Assembly: GCA_032229625.1 (NCBI GenBank) | Contig: JAVTVZ010000063.1 | Location: forward strand, 13,259-77,258 | Source of the DNA: Kineosphaera sp032229625 | GTDB lineage: Bacteria > Actinomycetota > Actinomycetes > Actinomycetales > Dermatophilaceae | Direction of reading: 5' to 3' | DNA: 64,000 nucleotides | Shown: piece after piece, positions 34,220-42,219 of the stretch | How positions within the stretch are numbered: the first letter of the stretch is position 1 | Layout: every line of letters begins with the position of its first letter | The notes under the pieces: generated by a model | Told to the model about the DNA's origin: nothing | The model's input: only the letters and a program-made list of their open reading frames with translations | Databases searched by the model: none | Made by a program: the position numbers and the translations under genes

Positions 34220-35643
34220 ATGACCGCCCCCGCGACCGTCGTGCTCTTCGGCGCCACCGGAGACCTGAGCAAGCGCAAGCTCATCCCCGGACTGTTCCAC
34301 CTCTTCGGCTCCCAGCTGCTCGACGACCTGCGGATCGTCGGCACGGCGCTGGACGAGCTGAGCGCCGACGCCTTCCGCGACCTGGCGCTGGAGTCGATCC
34401 GGCAGTTCGGCACCCGCAAGTCCATCGAGGAGGAGCGGCTCGCCGAGTTCGTGCGGCGCATCGACTACGTGCCGACGTCCGCGGGCCCGGAGGCGCTGCG
34501 GGCCGCGGTCCTGGCCGCGGAGGAGCTGCTGCCCGGCGACCACAGCTGCGACTGCACTACCTGTCGGTCCCGCCGAAGGCCGCGCTCGCGGCCGTCGACA
34601 TGATCGGCAAGGCGCGCCTGGTCAAGCGCAGCCGCATCATCATGGAGAAGCCCTTCGGCACCGACCTGGCGTCGGCGGTGAGCCTCAACCGGCAGCTGCA
34701 CCTGACGTTCGACGAGGAGCAGATCTTCCGCATCGACCACTTCCTGGGCAAGGAGGCGGCGCAGAACATCCTCGCGTTCCGCTTCGCCAACGGCCTCTTC
34801 GAGCCGATCTGGCACCGCAACCACATCGACCACGTGCAGATCGACGTGCCCGAGACCCTCGGCCTGACCCAGCGCGGCGACTTCTACGAGCACACCGGCG
34901 CCTACCGCGACATGGTCGTCACGCACCTCTTCCAGGTGCTCGCGTTCACCGCGATGGAGCCGCCGACCGCGTTGGAGCCCAAGGCGATCAGCCGGGAGAA
35001 GAACAAGGTCTTCCGCTCGATGCTGCCCATCGAGCCGCAGAACGTCGTCCGCGGTCAGTACGTCGGCTACAAGGACGAACCGGGCGTGCGGGCCGACTCC
35101 GAGACCGAGACGTTTGTCGCGCTCACCTGCTACATCGACAACTGGCGGTGGGCGGGCGTGCCGTTCTTCCTGCGCACCGGCAAGCGTATGGCCGAGGGCG
35201 CGCGGATCATCTCCATCGCCTTCAAGGAGCCGCCGCGCTCGATGTTCCCGCCGGGCTCCGGGGTCGGCGACCACGGCCCCGACCACCTGACGTTCGACCT
35301 GTCGGACCAGCCGCGGATGTCGCTGTCGTTCTACGGCAAGCATCCCGGGCCGGGCTACCGGCTCGACAAGCTGTCGATGCAGTTCGCGATGGAGCGGACC
35401 AACTGGGCCGGGTCGATCCTGGAGGCCTACGAGCGGCTCATCTACGACGCGGTGCGCGGCGACAGCACGCTCTTCACGACCGCCAGCGGCATCGAGCGAC
35501 TGTGGGAGGTCAGCGAGCCCCTCCTGGAGAACCCGCCGGTCGTGCGGCCCTACCAGCCCGGGTCGTGGGGGCCGAACCGGATCCACCAGCTCGTCGCGCC
35601 CTTCTCGTGGCGGCTGCCCTTCGAACGCGCCTGGCGCGACTGA
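34220..35643 (+). pseudogene. zwf: Glucose-6-phosphate dehydrogenase, interrupted by a -1 frameshift
   Basis: Two consecutive frames together give a complete ~475-residue G6PDH, entry enzyme of the oxidative pentose phosphate pathway. The first (34220 to about 34552) holds the NADP-binding start FGATGDLSKRKLIPGLFHLF. The second (from about 34552) holds LHYLSVPP, IIMEKPFGTDL, the active-site motif RIDHFLGKE and the C-terminal domain. The frame changes at C34552: the text reads gactgcac where gacctgcac would restore C-D-L-H-Y-L-S. One C thus appears lost. The first frame runs on to a stop at 34603. It is either a real inactivation or a sequence error. No tal, tkt, gnd or opcA is adjacent. Confidence 0.85.
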
Positions 35644-35681
35644 GCGATGGCGCGCGTCCGGCGCGACCGAGGGCACGCGCG

Positions 35682-35716
35682 GCGGGCGGTGCGCCCGTGA
35701 TAGGTGCACCGCCCGC
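35682..35716. terminator. Terminator between convergent zwf and DUF349 genes
   Basis: Perfect 11-bp inverted repeat GCGGGCGGTGC / GCACCGCCCGC (35682-35692 and 35706-35716) with a 13-nt loop. Confidence 0.65.
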
Positions 35717-35748
35717 TCGGGTCGATTCTCGCGTCGTCTCCTGCGAGG

Positions 35749-37620
35749 TCAGCCGCCGAATTCCGCCAGCCCCGCGCGGGCCTGCTTGAGCCACTGCTCG
35801 CGCGCCTCGAGGGCCTCGCGGGCCTTGGTGATGCGTCGCTGGTCGCCGGACGCCTCGGCCTTGGCGAGGTCCTTGCGGTAGCGCTCAAGCGCCGCCTCGG
35901 CCTGGCTGGCCATGCTCGCGGCGCGTGCCGCGACCTCGGGGTTCGTCGCCTTCCAGCGCTTGTCGTCGGCCTCGCGGACCGCGGCCTCGACGCGCCGCAT
36001 GCCCTTCTCGATGCGCTCCATCGCCGAGCGTGGCACCTTGCCCGCCGCGTCCCACTTGTCCTGCAGGGCCCGCAGCGCGGCCTTCGTCGCCTCGAGATCC
36101 CGGACCGGCAGCAGCGCCTGCGCCTGGACGAGCAGCTCCTCCTTGACGGCGAGGTTGGCGGTGAACTCCTCGTTCTCCGCCGCGACGACCGAATCCTTGG
36201 CGCCGAAGAACGCGTCCTGCGCCGCCTTGAAGCGCTTCCACAGCGCGTCGTCGTCGGTGCGCGACGCCCGGCCGGCCTGACGCCACCGGTCCATGAGTCG
36301 TTTGTAGGCGCCGGCGGTCGCGCCCCACTCGGTCGAGGACGCGAGCTTCTCGGCCTCCTCGACGAGCTCGAGCTTGGCGGCCTTGGCCTGCGCCTGGGAG
36401 CTGCCCAGCTGCGCGAAGTGCACGCGGCGCATCTTGTCGAAGGAGTTGCGCGACGAGCTGAGCCGGTGCCACAGCGCCTGCTCGGTCTCGCGGTCGAGCT
36501 TGGGGCCGCCACGCTGCGCGGCCTTCCACTCGTCCAGCAGCGCGCGCATCCGGGCGCTGCTGGACTTCCACTGCACCTTCGGCTCCGGCGTCGCGGCGAT
36601 CCGCTCGGCCTCGGCGACGATCGCCTCCCGCGCGGTGAGCGCCTCGGCGCGGGCGGCGGCCCGCTGCTCGGCCTCGACGACCCGCCGCGCCTCCAGGGCG
36701 GTCGCGATGTTCTCGACCTTCGCGGCGAGCGCGACGAGGTCGCCGACGGCGTGCAGGTCGGTCGTCGCCTCGCGCAGCTTGGCCAGGCTCTCCGCGCCGT
36801 CCTTGGCGGACAGGTCGGTCTGCGTGACCCGCGCGTAGAGCAGGTCGGCCAGCGAGTTGAGCTCGTCGAACTTGCGGACGAAGTAGGCGAGGGCCTCCTG
36901 CGCCGGGGCGCCGGGGTAGGAGCCGACCTCCCGCTCACCCTCGGGCGTGCGCACGTAGACCGTGCCGTCGTCGGCGACCCGACCGAACTTCGCCGACTCG
37001 CTGGACGCCGCCGACAGCGCCTCGGCGCCCGTCGCCGCGCCGGGCAGCGAGTCGGGCTGCGGCAGCGTCGGGGCCGACGGCGGCGGCGCGGGCGTGGCCG
37101 GGGCCTGCGGCTTGGGAGTCGCGGGCGGCTCGGGCGCCGGCTCGCCGCCGGCGGCCGCGGGCTGCGCGGGTGCGTCCTCGGCGGCCTGGGCGGGTGCGTC
37201 CTCGGCGGCCTGCGCGGGCGCGTCCTCGGCGGCTGCGGGCTCCGCGGCCTCGATCTGCGCGTCCTGCGCGACGGGCTCGGACAGCGGCTCGGTCTCGCCC
37301 ACGAGCACGGGCTCGTCAGCGGCCTCGGCGCCTTCAGCGGCCTCGACCGATTCGACGACGTCCGACTCGACAGGCTCGACCGACTTGACAGGCTCGACCG
37401 ACTCGGCGGTCGGCGCGGCCTCGACATCGTCCTCGGAGGTCGCGGCGGCCTCTTCGGAAGTCGCGGCGTCCGGGGTGTCGCCCTCGTCCGGCGTCGCCTC
37501 CACCGGCGCGTCGGCCGGCGTGTCCACCGACGCGGGCGCCTCGCCCTGCGGTGCGCTGACCTGCGACGGATCCGTCGGCTGGTCGGGGGAGTCGGGCTGG
37601 GGGGTGGTGTGATCAGACAC
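35749..37620 (-). CDS. DUF349 coiled-coil protein
   Basis: A 623-residue, probably cytoplasmic protein. Residues 1 to ~215 are acidic low complexity rich in Glu/Ala/Pro, including three 24-bp repeats (DNA 37163-37234) encoding AAEDAPAQ. The C-terminal ~400 residues are helical, charged DUF349 repeats with the recurring pattern of a W or L-x-R-F/W-K helix (for example LWHRLSSSRNSFDKMR and LWKRFKAAQDAFFGAKD). Function of DUF349 is unknown. It is often found near rel/hisS in actinobacteria, as here. GTG start with AGAAGG about 10 nt upstream; divergent from the MBL-hydrolase gene. Confidence 0.8.
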   Translation of the reverse strand: MSDHTTPQPDSPDQPTDPSQVSAPQGEAPASVDTPADAPVEATPDEGDTPDAATSEEAAATSEDDVEAAPTAESVEPVKSVEPVESDVVESVEAAEGAEAADEPVLVGETEPLSEPVAQDAQIEAAEPAAAEDAPAQAAEDAPAQAAEDAPAQPAAAGGEPAPEPPATPKPQAPATPAPPPSAPTLPQPDSLPGAATGAEALSAASSESAKFGRVADDGTVYVRTPEGEREVGSYPGAPAQEALAYFVRKFDELNSLADLLYARVTQTDLSAKDGAESLAKLREATTDLHAVGDLVALAAKVENIATALEARRVVEAEQRAAARAEALTAREAIVAEAERIAATPEPKVQWKSSSARMRALLDEWKAAQRGGPKLDRETEQALWHRLSSSRNSFDKMRRVHFAQLGSSQAQAKAAKLELVEEAEKLASSTEWGATAGAYKRLMDRWRQAGRASRTDDDALWKRFKAAQDAFFGAKDSVVAAENEEFTANLAVKEELLVQAQALLPVRDLEATKAALRALQDKWDAAGKVPRSAMERIEKGMRRVEAAVREADDKRWKATNPEVAARAASMASQAEAALERYRKDLAKAEASGDQRRITKAREALEAREQWLKQARAGLAEFGG

Positions 37621-37784
37621 GGCGTCGGCCTTCTGCTCGGGTCGGAGGACACCGCCGGGGGGCCCGGCGACGGGGTCGCTGCCGGGTCGGTTCGGCGGTT
37701 CGGTGCACGGAACGTCTCGATCACGATACTGGCCCCGCCCGAATGTGCCGAAAAGCCGGGTCGGGGCGGCGCACCCCGACGAAC

Positions 37785-37790
37785 TAGGCT
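37785..37790 (+). promoter_or_regulatory. -10 element of MBL hydrolase gene, leaderless-type
   Basis: TAGGCT, 6 nt before the GTG at 37797 and directly abutting an alternative GTG at 37791. Confidence 0.6.
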
Positions 37791-37796
37791 GTGGCG

Positions 37797-38495
37797 GTGT
37801 TCCTCATCGGTTTTCCGGCGCAGGCGTTCGCCACCAACTGTTTCGTCGTCGCCCCCGCACCGGGCGAGGAATGCCTGGTCATCGACCCGGGCATCGGCGT
37901 CCTCGACCGGCTCGACGAGGTGCTGCGCGAGCACCGGCTGCGCCCCGCAGCCGTCCTGTTGACCCACGGCCACCTCGACCACGTCTACTCGGTGACGCCC
38001 GTCTGCGGCTCCCGAGGGATCGCGGCCCACATCCACCCCGACGACCGCTACCGGCTCGTCGACCCGATCGCCTCGATGGACCCCTCGCTGGTGGCGATGC
38101 TCGAGGCGCAGTTCGGCACGAAGGCCGCGTGGCACGAGCCCGACGACGTCGTGGAGTTCACCGACGGGCAGTCGCTGCGGATCGCCGGGCTCGACCTGTC
38201 GGTGTTGCACGCGCCGGGGCACACGGAGGGCTCGGTGATGTTCCGCACCGAGACGATCCCCGATGCCCTCCCCGCGGACTCGGGTCTGACGCGCACGATC
38301 TTCGCCGGTGACGTCCTCTTCAACGGCGGGATCGGGCGCACCGACCTGCCCGGCGGCGACGACGCCGCGATGCGCGCCAGCCTGCGCGACGTCGTGCTCA
38401 CCCAGAGCGACGACAGCCTCGTCTTCCCCGGTCACGGCCCCGCGACGACCATCGCCCGCGAGCGCCTCGCCAACCCCTACCTGCAAGGACTGTGA
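37797..38495 (+). CDS. MBL-fold metallo-hydrolase (glyoxalase II-like)
   Basis: A 232-residue metallo-beta-lactamase-fold hydrolase. The metal-binding THGHLDHV motif (T-H-x-H-x-D-H) is present, followed by HAPGHTEGSVMF, FAGDVLFNGGIGRTDLPGG and the late His in VFPGHGPATT. It corresponds in position and sequence type to the mycobacterial gene before hisS. The substrate is probably a thioester or similar small molecule. The GTG at 37797 is preferred over 37791 because it lies 6 nt after the -10 and gives the family start FLIGFPAQAFATNC. Three bases separate it from hisS. Confidence 0.85.
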   Translation: MFLIGFPAQAFATNCFVVAPAPGEECLVIDPGIGVLDRLDEVLREHRLRPAAVLLTHGHLDHVYSVTPVCGSRGIAAHIHPDDRYRLVDPIASMDPSLVAMLEAQFGTKAAWHEPDDVVEFTDGQSLRIAGLDLSVLHAPGHTEGSVMFRTETIPDALPADSGLTRTIFAGDVLFNGGIGRTDLPGGDDAAMRASLRDVVLTQSDDSLVFPGHGPATTIARERLANPYLQGL

Positions 38496-38498
38496 ACG

Positions 38499-39863
38499 TT
38501 GAGTCAGAAGATCGCCCCGCTGTCCGGCTTCCCCGAGTGGCTGCCCGCCGATCGGCTCGTCGAGCAGCTCGTGCTCGACGTCGTGCGTGAGACCTTCGAG
38601 CGGCACGGCTTCGTCAACATCGAGACCCGCGCGGTCGAGCCCGTCGACCGACTCCTGGGCAAGGGCGGCGACGCCGACAAGGAGATCTACGCGGTGTCGC
38701 GGCTGGCCGCCGACCCCGGCACGGATCGGGACGCGGCCCTGGGGCTGCACTTCGACCTCACGGTGCCCTTCGCGCGCTACGTGTTGGAGCACGCGGGCAA
38801 GCTGACCTTCCCCTTCCGGCGCTACCAGATCCAGAAGGTGTGGCGCGGCGAGCGGCCGCAGGAGGGCCGCTTCCGGGAGTTCACGCAGGCCGACATCGAC
38901 ATCGTCGGGGCCGGTGAGCTGCCCTTCCACTACGAGGCGGAGGTGCCGCTGGTCATCGCCGACGTCTTCGCGCAGCTGCCGATCGGGCCCTACCGGATCC
39001 AGGTCAACAACCGCAAGATCCCCGAGGGCTTCTACCTGGGTCTGGGGTTGGCACCCGAGCAGGTCGCGGGCGTGCTGCGGATCGTCGACAAGCTCGACAA
39101 GATCGGCGCCGACGCGGTCCGCGCGGGGCTGGTCGACTTCGGCGCGACCGAGCAGCAGGCCGACGCTGCCCTGGCGCTGGCGCAGATCAGCGCGACCGAC
39201 ACCTCGTTCGTCGAGCAGGTCGCGGCCCTGGGTGTCGAGCACGAGACGCTGTCGGCCGGGCTCGCGGAGCTCGCCGCGGTCGTCGCGGCCGGCATGGAGC
39301 ACGCCCCCGGGGTGCTCGTCGCCGATCTCAAGGTCGCCCGGGGGCTGGACTACTACACGGGCACCGTCTACGAGACTCAGCTCGTCGGGCAGGAGTCCTA
39401 CGGCTCGGTGTGCTCCGGGGGGCGCTATGACTCCCTGGCCTCCGACGGGCGCACGACGTATCCGGGTGTCGGCATCTCGATCGGGGTGTCGCGGCTGCTC
39501 GCCAAGCTCGTGCCCAGCGGCGCGATCGCCGCGAGCCGCCCGACGCCGACGTGTGTGCTCGTGGCGCTCGGTGCGCAGGAGGACCGAGCCGCCGCAGGTG
39601 CGCTCGCCGCGGCCCTGCGGGGGCGGGGGATCGCCACGGAGATCGCGCCGACCGCCGCGAAGTTCGGCAAGCAGATCCGGTATGCCGACCGCCGCGGCAT
39701 CCCCTACGTGTGGTTCCCGCCGCTGGACGCCGACGCGGTCCACTCCGTCAAGGACATCCGCTCCGGCGAGCAGGTCGACGCCGACCCCGCGACCTGGATG
39801 CCGCCGGCGCACGACCTGCGGCCCCGGCTCGTCGGCGGGGACGCGGCGGCTGTGGGCGAGTAG
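38499..39863 (+). CDS. hisS: Histidyl-tRNA synthetase
   Basis: Class II aminoacyl-tRNA synthetase charging tRNA-His. The 454-residue protein has class II motif 2 (RRYQIQKVWRGERPQEGRFREFTQADIDIVG), the histidine motifs ARGLDYYTGTVYE and YGSVCSGGRYDSL, motif 3 GVGISIGVSRLLA, and a C-terminal anticodon-binding domain (VLVALGAQEDRAAAGALAAALR). It is of the form starting PLSGFPEWLP rather than the common bacterial RGMNDVLP start. TTG at 38499 is taken as start because AAGGAC lies 8 nt upstream and no ATG or GTG fits. Confidence 0.94.
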   Translation: MSQKIAPLSGFPEWLPADRLVEQLVLDVVRETFERHGFVNIETRAVEPVDRLLGKGGDADKEIYAVSRLAADPGTDRDAALGLHFDLTVPFARYVLEHAGKLTFPFRRYQIQKVWRGERPQEGRFREFTQADIDIVGAGELPFHYEAEVPLVIADVFAQLPIGPYRIQVNNRKIPEGFYLGLGLAPEQVAGVLRIVDKLDKIGADAVRAGLVDFGATEQQADAALALAQISATDTSFVEQVAALGVEHETLSAGLAELAAVVAAGMEHAPGVLVADLKVARGLDYYTGTVYETQLVGQESYGSVCSGGRYDSLASDGRTTYPGVGISIGVSRLLAKLVPSGAIAASRPTPTCVLVALGAQEDRAAAGALAAALRGRGIATEIAPTAAKFGKQIRYADRRGIPYVWFPPLDADAVHSVKDIRSGEQVDADPATWMPPAHDLRPRLVGGDAAAVGE

Positions 39864-39885
39864 ACCTTTCGCGGTGACGGCGGGG

Positions 39886-39891
39886 CACAAT
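39886..39891 (+). promoter_or_regulatory. Possible relict promoter -10
   Basis: CACAAT resembles TANNNT except for its first base. It lies about 45 nt before the remnant gene at 39936, which also keeps a GAAGGGG ribosome binding site. Confidence 0.3.
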
Positions 39892-39935
39892 GCCCCCGTC
39901 CGCACGTGCCGTCAGATGCTGCGAAGGGGCCTGAC

Positions 39936-40040
39936 ATGACTCGGCTCGGCTACCAGATCCCCAACTTCACCTACCCCGGCGTCGCGCTGGACCGGCTCTT
40001 CCCGACCGTCGTCGCGCAGGGCGTGGAGGCCGAGGGCTCG
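39936..40040 (+). pseudogene. 5' remnant of an F420-dependent LLM-class oxidoreductase
   Basis: The first ~35 codons (MTRLGYQIPNFTYPGV, then LFPTVVAQ and EAEGS) match the start of luciferase-like F420-dependent oxidoreductases, which normally continue SGFDTVFVMDHF for about 300 residues. Here the similarity stops after EAEGS (base 40040) and what follows is unrelated Pro/Ala-rich reading frame. Start codon and ribosome binding site survive, the body is gone. The next real gene begins 107 bp later, so a deletion probably joined this 5' end to the upstream region of the lipoprotein gene. Identification is from memory of the family start. Confidence 0.65.
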
Positions 40041-40146
40041 CCGTCCCCGACGGCCGAGGGGCGAGCACGTGCCGCTGCTCACGTCCTGGATCCCGGCTCC
40101 GATGAGCAGAGTGAGCCCGGCGCCCCGGCGAGCGAAGGAGCCTGCC

Positions 40147-41274
40147 ATGACGATCTCGACCCGACCCTGGTGGCGCCCGGCCGCAGCGCCTCTGCGCCTG
40201 CGCGCGCCGCGACTCGTGGGGCTGCTCGCGGGGGCGGCGTTGCTGCTCAGCGCGTGCGGTGTCGCCACCGGCGCGCCGTCGACGCACAGCGCCGGCGCCA
40301 CGTCCGGCGCGTCCCCGAGCTCCGCGACCCCGGGCTCCGCGGGCACCACCAGCCCGACGCCGACCGCCACGTGCGCGCGGCTCACGGGCCGGCAGGCCCT
40401 CGCCACGTGGGGACCGCAGGTGCCGCGGCACCCCAATGACTACGAGTGGGATCTGGGGCAGGCCGACCCTGCCGACTACGACCCCTGCGCGCCGCTGTCG
40501 TGGATCGTGCTGCCGATCATCGGCCCGACCGGCTCCTCGCCCTACGCGATCATGCTCTTCCACCACGGCACCTACGTCGGGCCGGCGACCAAGGACGTCA
40601 TCGGCTTCGCGCCCGCCACGCGGCGGGTGTCGCCGTCGCAGCTGTCGGTGACCTACACCTACGAGAAGCCCGGCGAGATCACCGCCGGGGCCTCGGGCCG
40701 GGCCACCGCCCTTTTCACGTGGGACGCGGCGAGCGGCAAGGTCGTGCGCACCGGGCAGATCCCGCCCGGCTACTCCGAGTCGGCGCCCGGCGGCGAGCAG
40801 GCGGCCGACGCCGGCGAGGACGACGGAGACGGTGAGGTGTCCGCCGGCGGGACGCGACGATCGGTGCCCGCCGGATCGACGAAGATCACGTCGATCCGGC
40901 CCGCGACGACGTACTCGCCGGAGGTCGCCGTGATCGTTACGCCCTCGAAGAACATCGGCTGCGACCTGTCCTCCCGCGGCGCGGGCTGCGGCGTGCAGTC
41001 GTACATCCAGAGCGGCATCGGCGGCGCCGGCCGCGACAGCGGGGATGCGCAATGGTGGTTCGAGCTGGATGGCCCGGGAGTCCCGTCGCCGCTGACCAGG
41101 GGAGATGCGCCCTGGTTCGCCTCCCCCGACGTCCCGGCCCAGGTCGTCGGCTTCGGGCGGACGGTCCACTACCGCAACTACGTGTGCTCGTCCGCCAAAG
41201 ACGGCCTGACCTGCTGGAATACGGAGACGGGCCACGGCGTCAAGATGGCGCGCGCCGGCTACGAGGCCTTCTGA
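40147..41274 (+). CDS. LppP/LprE-type secreted lipoprotein
   Basis: A 375-residue lipoprotein with a basic N-terminus, a hydrophobic segment and the lipobox LLSAC (Cys37), then a Thr/Ser/Gly linker. Residues ~75-200 resemble the LppP/LprE domain (CAPLSWIVLPIIGPTGSSPYAIMLFHHGTYVG), and the C-terminal ~110 residues form a second, Cys-containing module (NIGCDLSSRGAGCGVQ; YVCSSAKDGLTCWN) likely stabilised by disulfides. Function unknown; cell-surface location is predicted. ATG 40147 has GAAGGAG 8 nt upstream, and the longer in-frame GTG start at 40069 lacks signal-peptide logic. Confidence 0.72.
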   Translation: MTISTRPWWRPAAAPLRLRAPRLVGLLAGAALLLSACGVATGAPSTHSAGATSGASPSSATPGSAGTTSPTPTATCARLTGRQALATWGPQVPRHPNDYEWDLGQADPADYDPCAPLSWIVLPIIGPTGSSPYAIMLFHHGTYVGPATKDVIGFAPATRRVSPSQLSVTYTYEKPGEITAGASGRATALFTWDAASGKVVRTGQIPPGYSESAPGGEQAADAGEDDGDGEVSAGGTRRSVPAGSTKITSIRPATTYSPEVAVIVTPSKNIGCDLSSRGAGCGVQSYIQSGIGGAGRDSGDAQWWFELDGPGVPSPLTRGDAPWFASPDVPAQVVGFGRTVHYRNYVCSSAKDGLTCWNTETGHGVKMARAGYEAF

Positions 41275-41315
41275 GGCCGGCCGCAGCGCTCTGAGGGAGG
41301 TTGTCGGCGCGCGTT

Positions 41316-41360
41316 GATGTCAAGTTCGTTTGACATCTGGTATCAAGGATAGTTGACTTG
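41316..41360 (+). promoter_or_regulatory. Two tandem palindromic operators before the XRE gene
   Basis: Site 1 is a perfect inverted repeat GATGTCAA-N6-TTGACATC (41316-41337). Site 2 has the same core and spacing, TCAA-N6-TTGA, within 41339-41360. Their centres are 23 bp apart, about two helical turns. The right arm of site 1 contains TTGACA, a perfect -35. Probable autoregulatory operator of the adjacent XRE gene. Confidence 0.7.
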
Positions 41361-41364
41361 TCGT

Positions 41365-41595
41365 GTGCCCAACGAAGCCCTTGGCAACCACGTCCGGGAC
41401 GTGCGGCGTGCGCGTCGACTCACCCAGGCGCAGCTCGCCGCGGCCGTCGGGGTGAGTCGGCAGACGATCGTGTCGATCGAGGGCGGCGACTACGCGCCCT
41501 CGGTGCTGCTCGCGCTGCGCATCGCCGCGGCCCTGGGGGACTCCGTCGACCACCTGTTCTTCATCGACCCCACGCACGAGGAGGATCCGTCATGA
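41365..41595 (+). CDS. XRE-family transcriptional regulator
   Basis: A 76-residue, single-domain Cro/CI-type regulator. The helix-turn-helix is LTQAQLAAAVGVSRQTIVSIEGGDYAPSV (two halves, residues ~20-48), followed by the dimer helix LLALRIAAALGDSVDHLFF. It is of the small type that represses its own two-gene operon. GTG 41365 is taken as start; a TTG at 41353 would place the start inside operator 2 and lies only 3 nt from AAGGA, so the start is uncertain. The stop overlaps the partner membrane gene in ATGA. Confidence 0.85.
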   Translation: MPNEALGNHVRDVRRARRLTQAQLAAAVGVSRQTIVSIEGGDYAPSVLLALRIAAALGDSVDHLFFIDPTHEEDPS

Positions 41596-42098
41596 CCACC
41601 CCACGCCGCCGCAGCCGCAGCCACGTCGACAACCCCGTCTTCGGGGACGAGCGAGCGCAACGCGCCTGGATGGAGGCGTATGTCGTGGCCTACGAGGTCG
41701 CGCTGCTCGCCGCGCTGAGCCTGGCGACGGTCATGGTGTGGGTCGGCGGCCGACCCCTGTTGTGGTGGTCCGTCGCGGTCGTCTGGGTGGTCGGGCTGGG
41801 CAACCTCGCCGCGCTCGCCCACCTGCGCTCCGCGGGACTGAGCGACCTGCCGTGGCGTGACCGCCTGCGCTTCTGGAGCTTCCGCCTGCGGCTCGTGCTT
41901 ATTGCGGCCTACGCCGTCGGACTGCTGCGGGCGTTCAGCAGCGACGTGCAGCTGCCCGAGGGTGGCCTCGACGCCGCGACTCTCGCCGGGATGCTCGTCG
42001 GGGCGTCCTGCGCGATCGGCGCGTTCGCCCTCCTGGACTGGCGCACCCGCCGCCGCGCCGCGGCCCAGTTGCCCGAGGACGACAGCTTCGTCGAGTGA
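41592..42098 (+). CDS. Small membrane protein partnered with XRE regulator
   Basis: A 168-residue protein with four predicted membrane helices (about residues 32-52, 56-78, 98-118 and 132-150), a basic N-terminus, a central loop GLSDLPWRDRLRFWSFRLR and an acidic C-terminus. No catalytic motif is recognisable. Its ATG overlaps the XRE stop by 4 bp, so it is translated with the regulator. Comparable XRE plus membrane-protein pairs occur in many actinobacteria and firmicutes, with unknown function. It may sense a membrane signal for the regulator or be its main target (inference). Confidence 0.7.
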   Translation: MTTPRRRSRSHVDNPVFGDERAQRAWMEAYVVAYEVALLAALSLATVMVWVGGRPLLWWSVAVVWVVGLGNLAALAHLRSAGLSDLPWRDRLRFWSFRLRLVLIAAYAVGLLRAFSSDVQLPEGGLDAATLAGMLVGASCAIGAFALLDWRTRRRAAAQLPEDDSFVE

Positions 42099-42117
42099 CG
42101 CGCCCGGCCCCGCGAGG

Positions 42118-42188
42118 CTCGCGGTTGCGGTCTCAGCTCGGCGTTGCGGATACAGCCGCGACCATCGACTGCGAGCGCAACCGTGAGC
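42118..42188 (+). terminator. Possible long hairpin after the XRE operon
   Basis: 13-nt arms with one G-T pair (GCTCGCGGTTGCG at 42118-42130 and CGCAACCGTGAGC at 42176-42188) around a 45-nt loop, between convergent genes. The loop is long for a terminator. Confidence 0.3.
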
Positions 42189-42219
42189 GAGCTGGGGGAG
42201 GTGCTGCCTCGGCAGCGCC

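Noticed and set aside
34540..34570. Programmed -1 frameshift in zwf
   Set aside because: No X-XXY-YYZ slippery heptamer and no stable downstream hairpin; G6PDH is not known to use recoding.
35550..39905. A 1451-codon open frame on the minus strand
   Set aside because: Beyond the DUF349 region it runs antisense to the MBL and hisS genes and is a high-GC shadow with Arg/Pro-rich nonsense sequence.
41365..42098. Toxin-antitoxin pair
   Set aside because: The second protein has four membrane helices and no toxin motif, and the order regulator then membrane protein fits other XRE pairs equally well; no evidence for toxicity.
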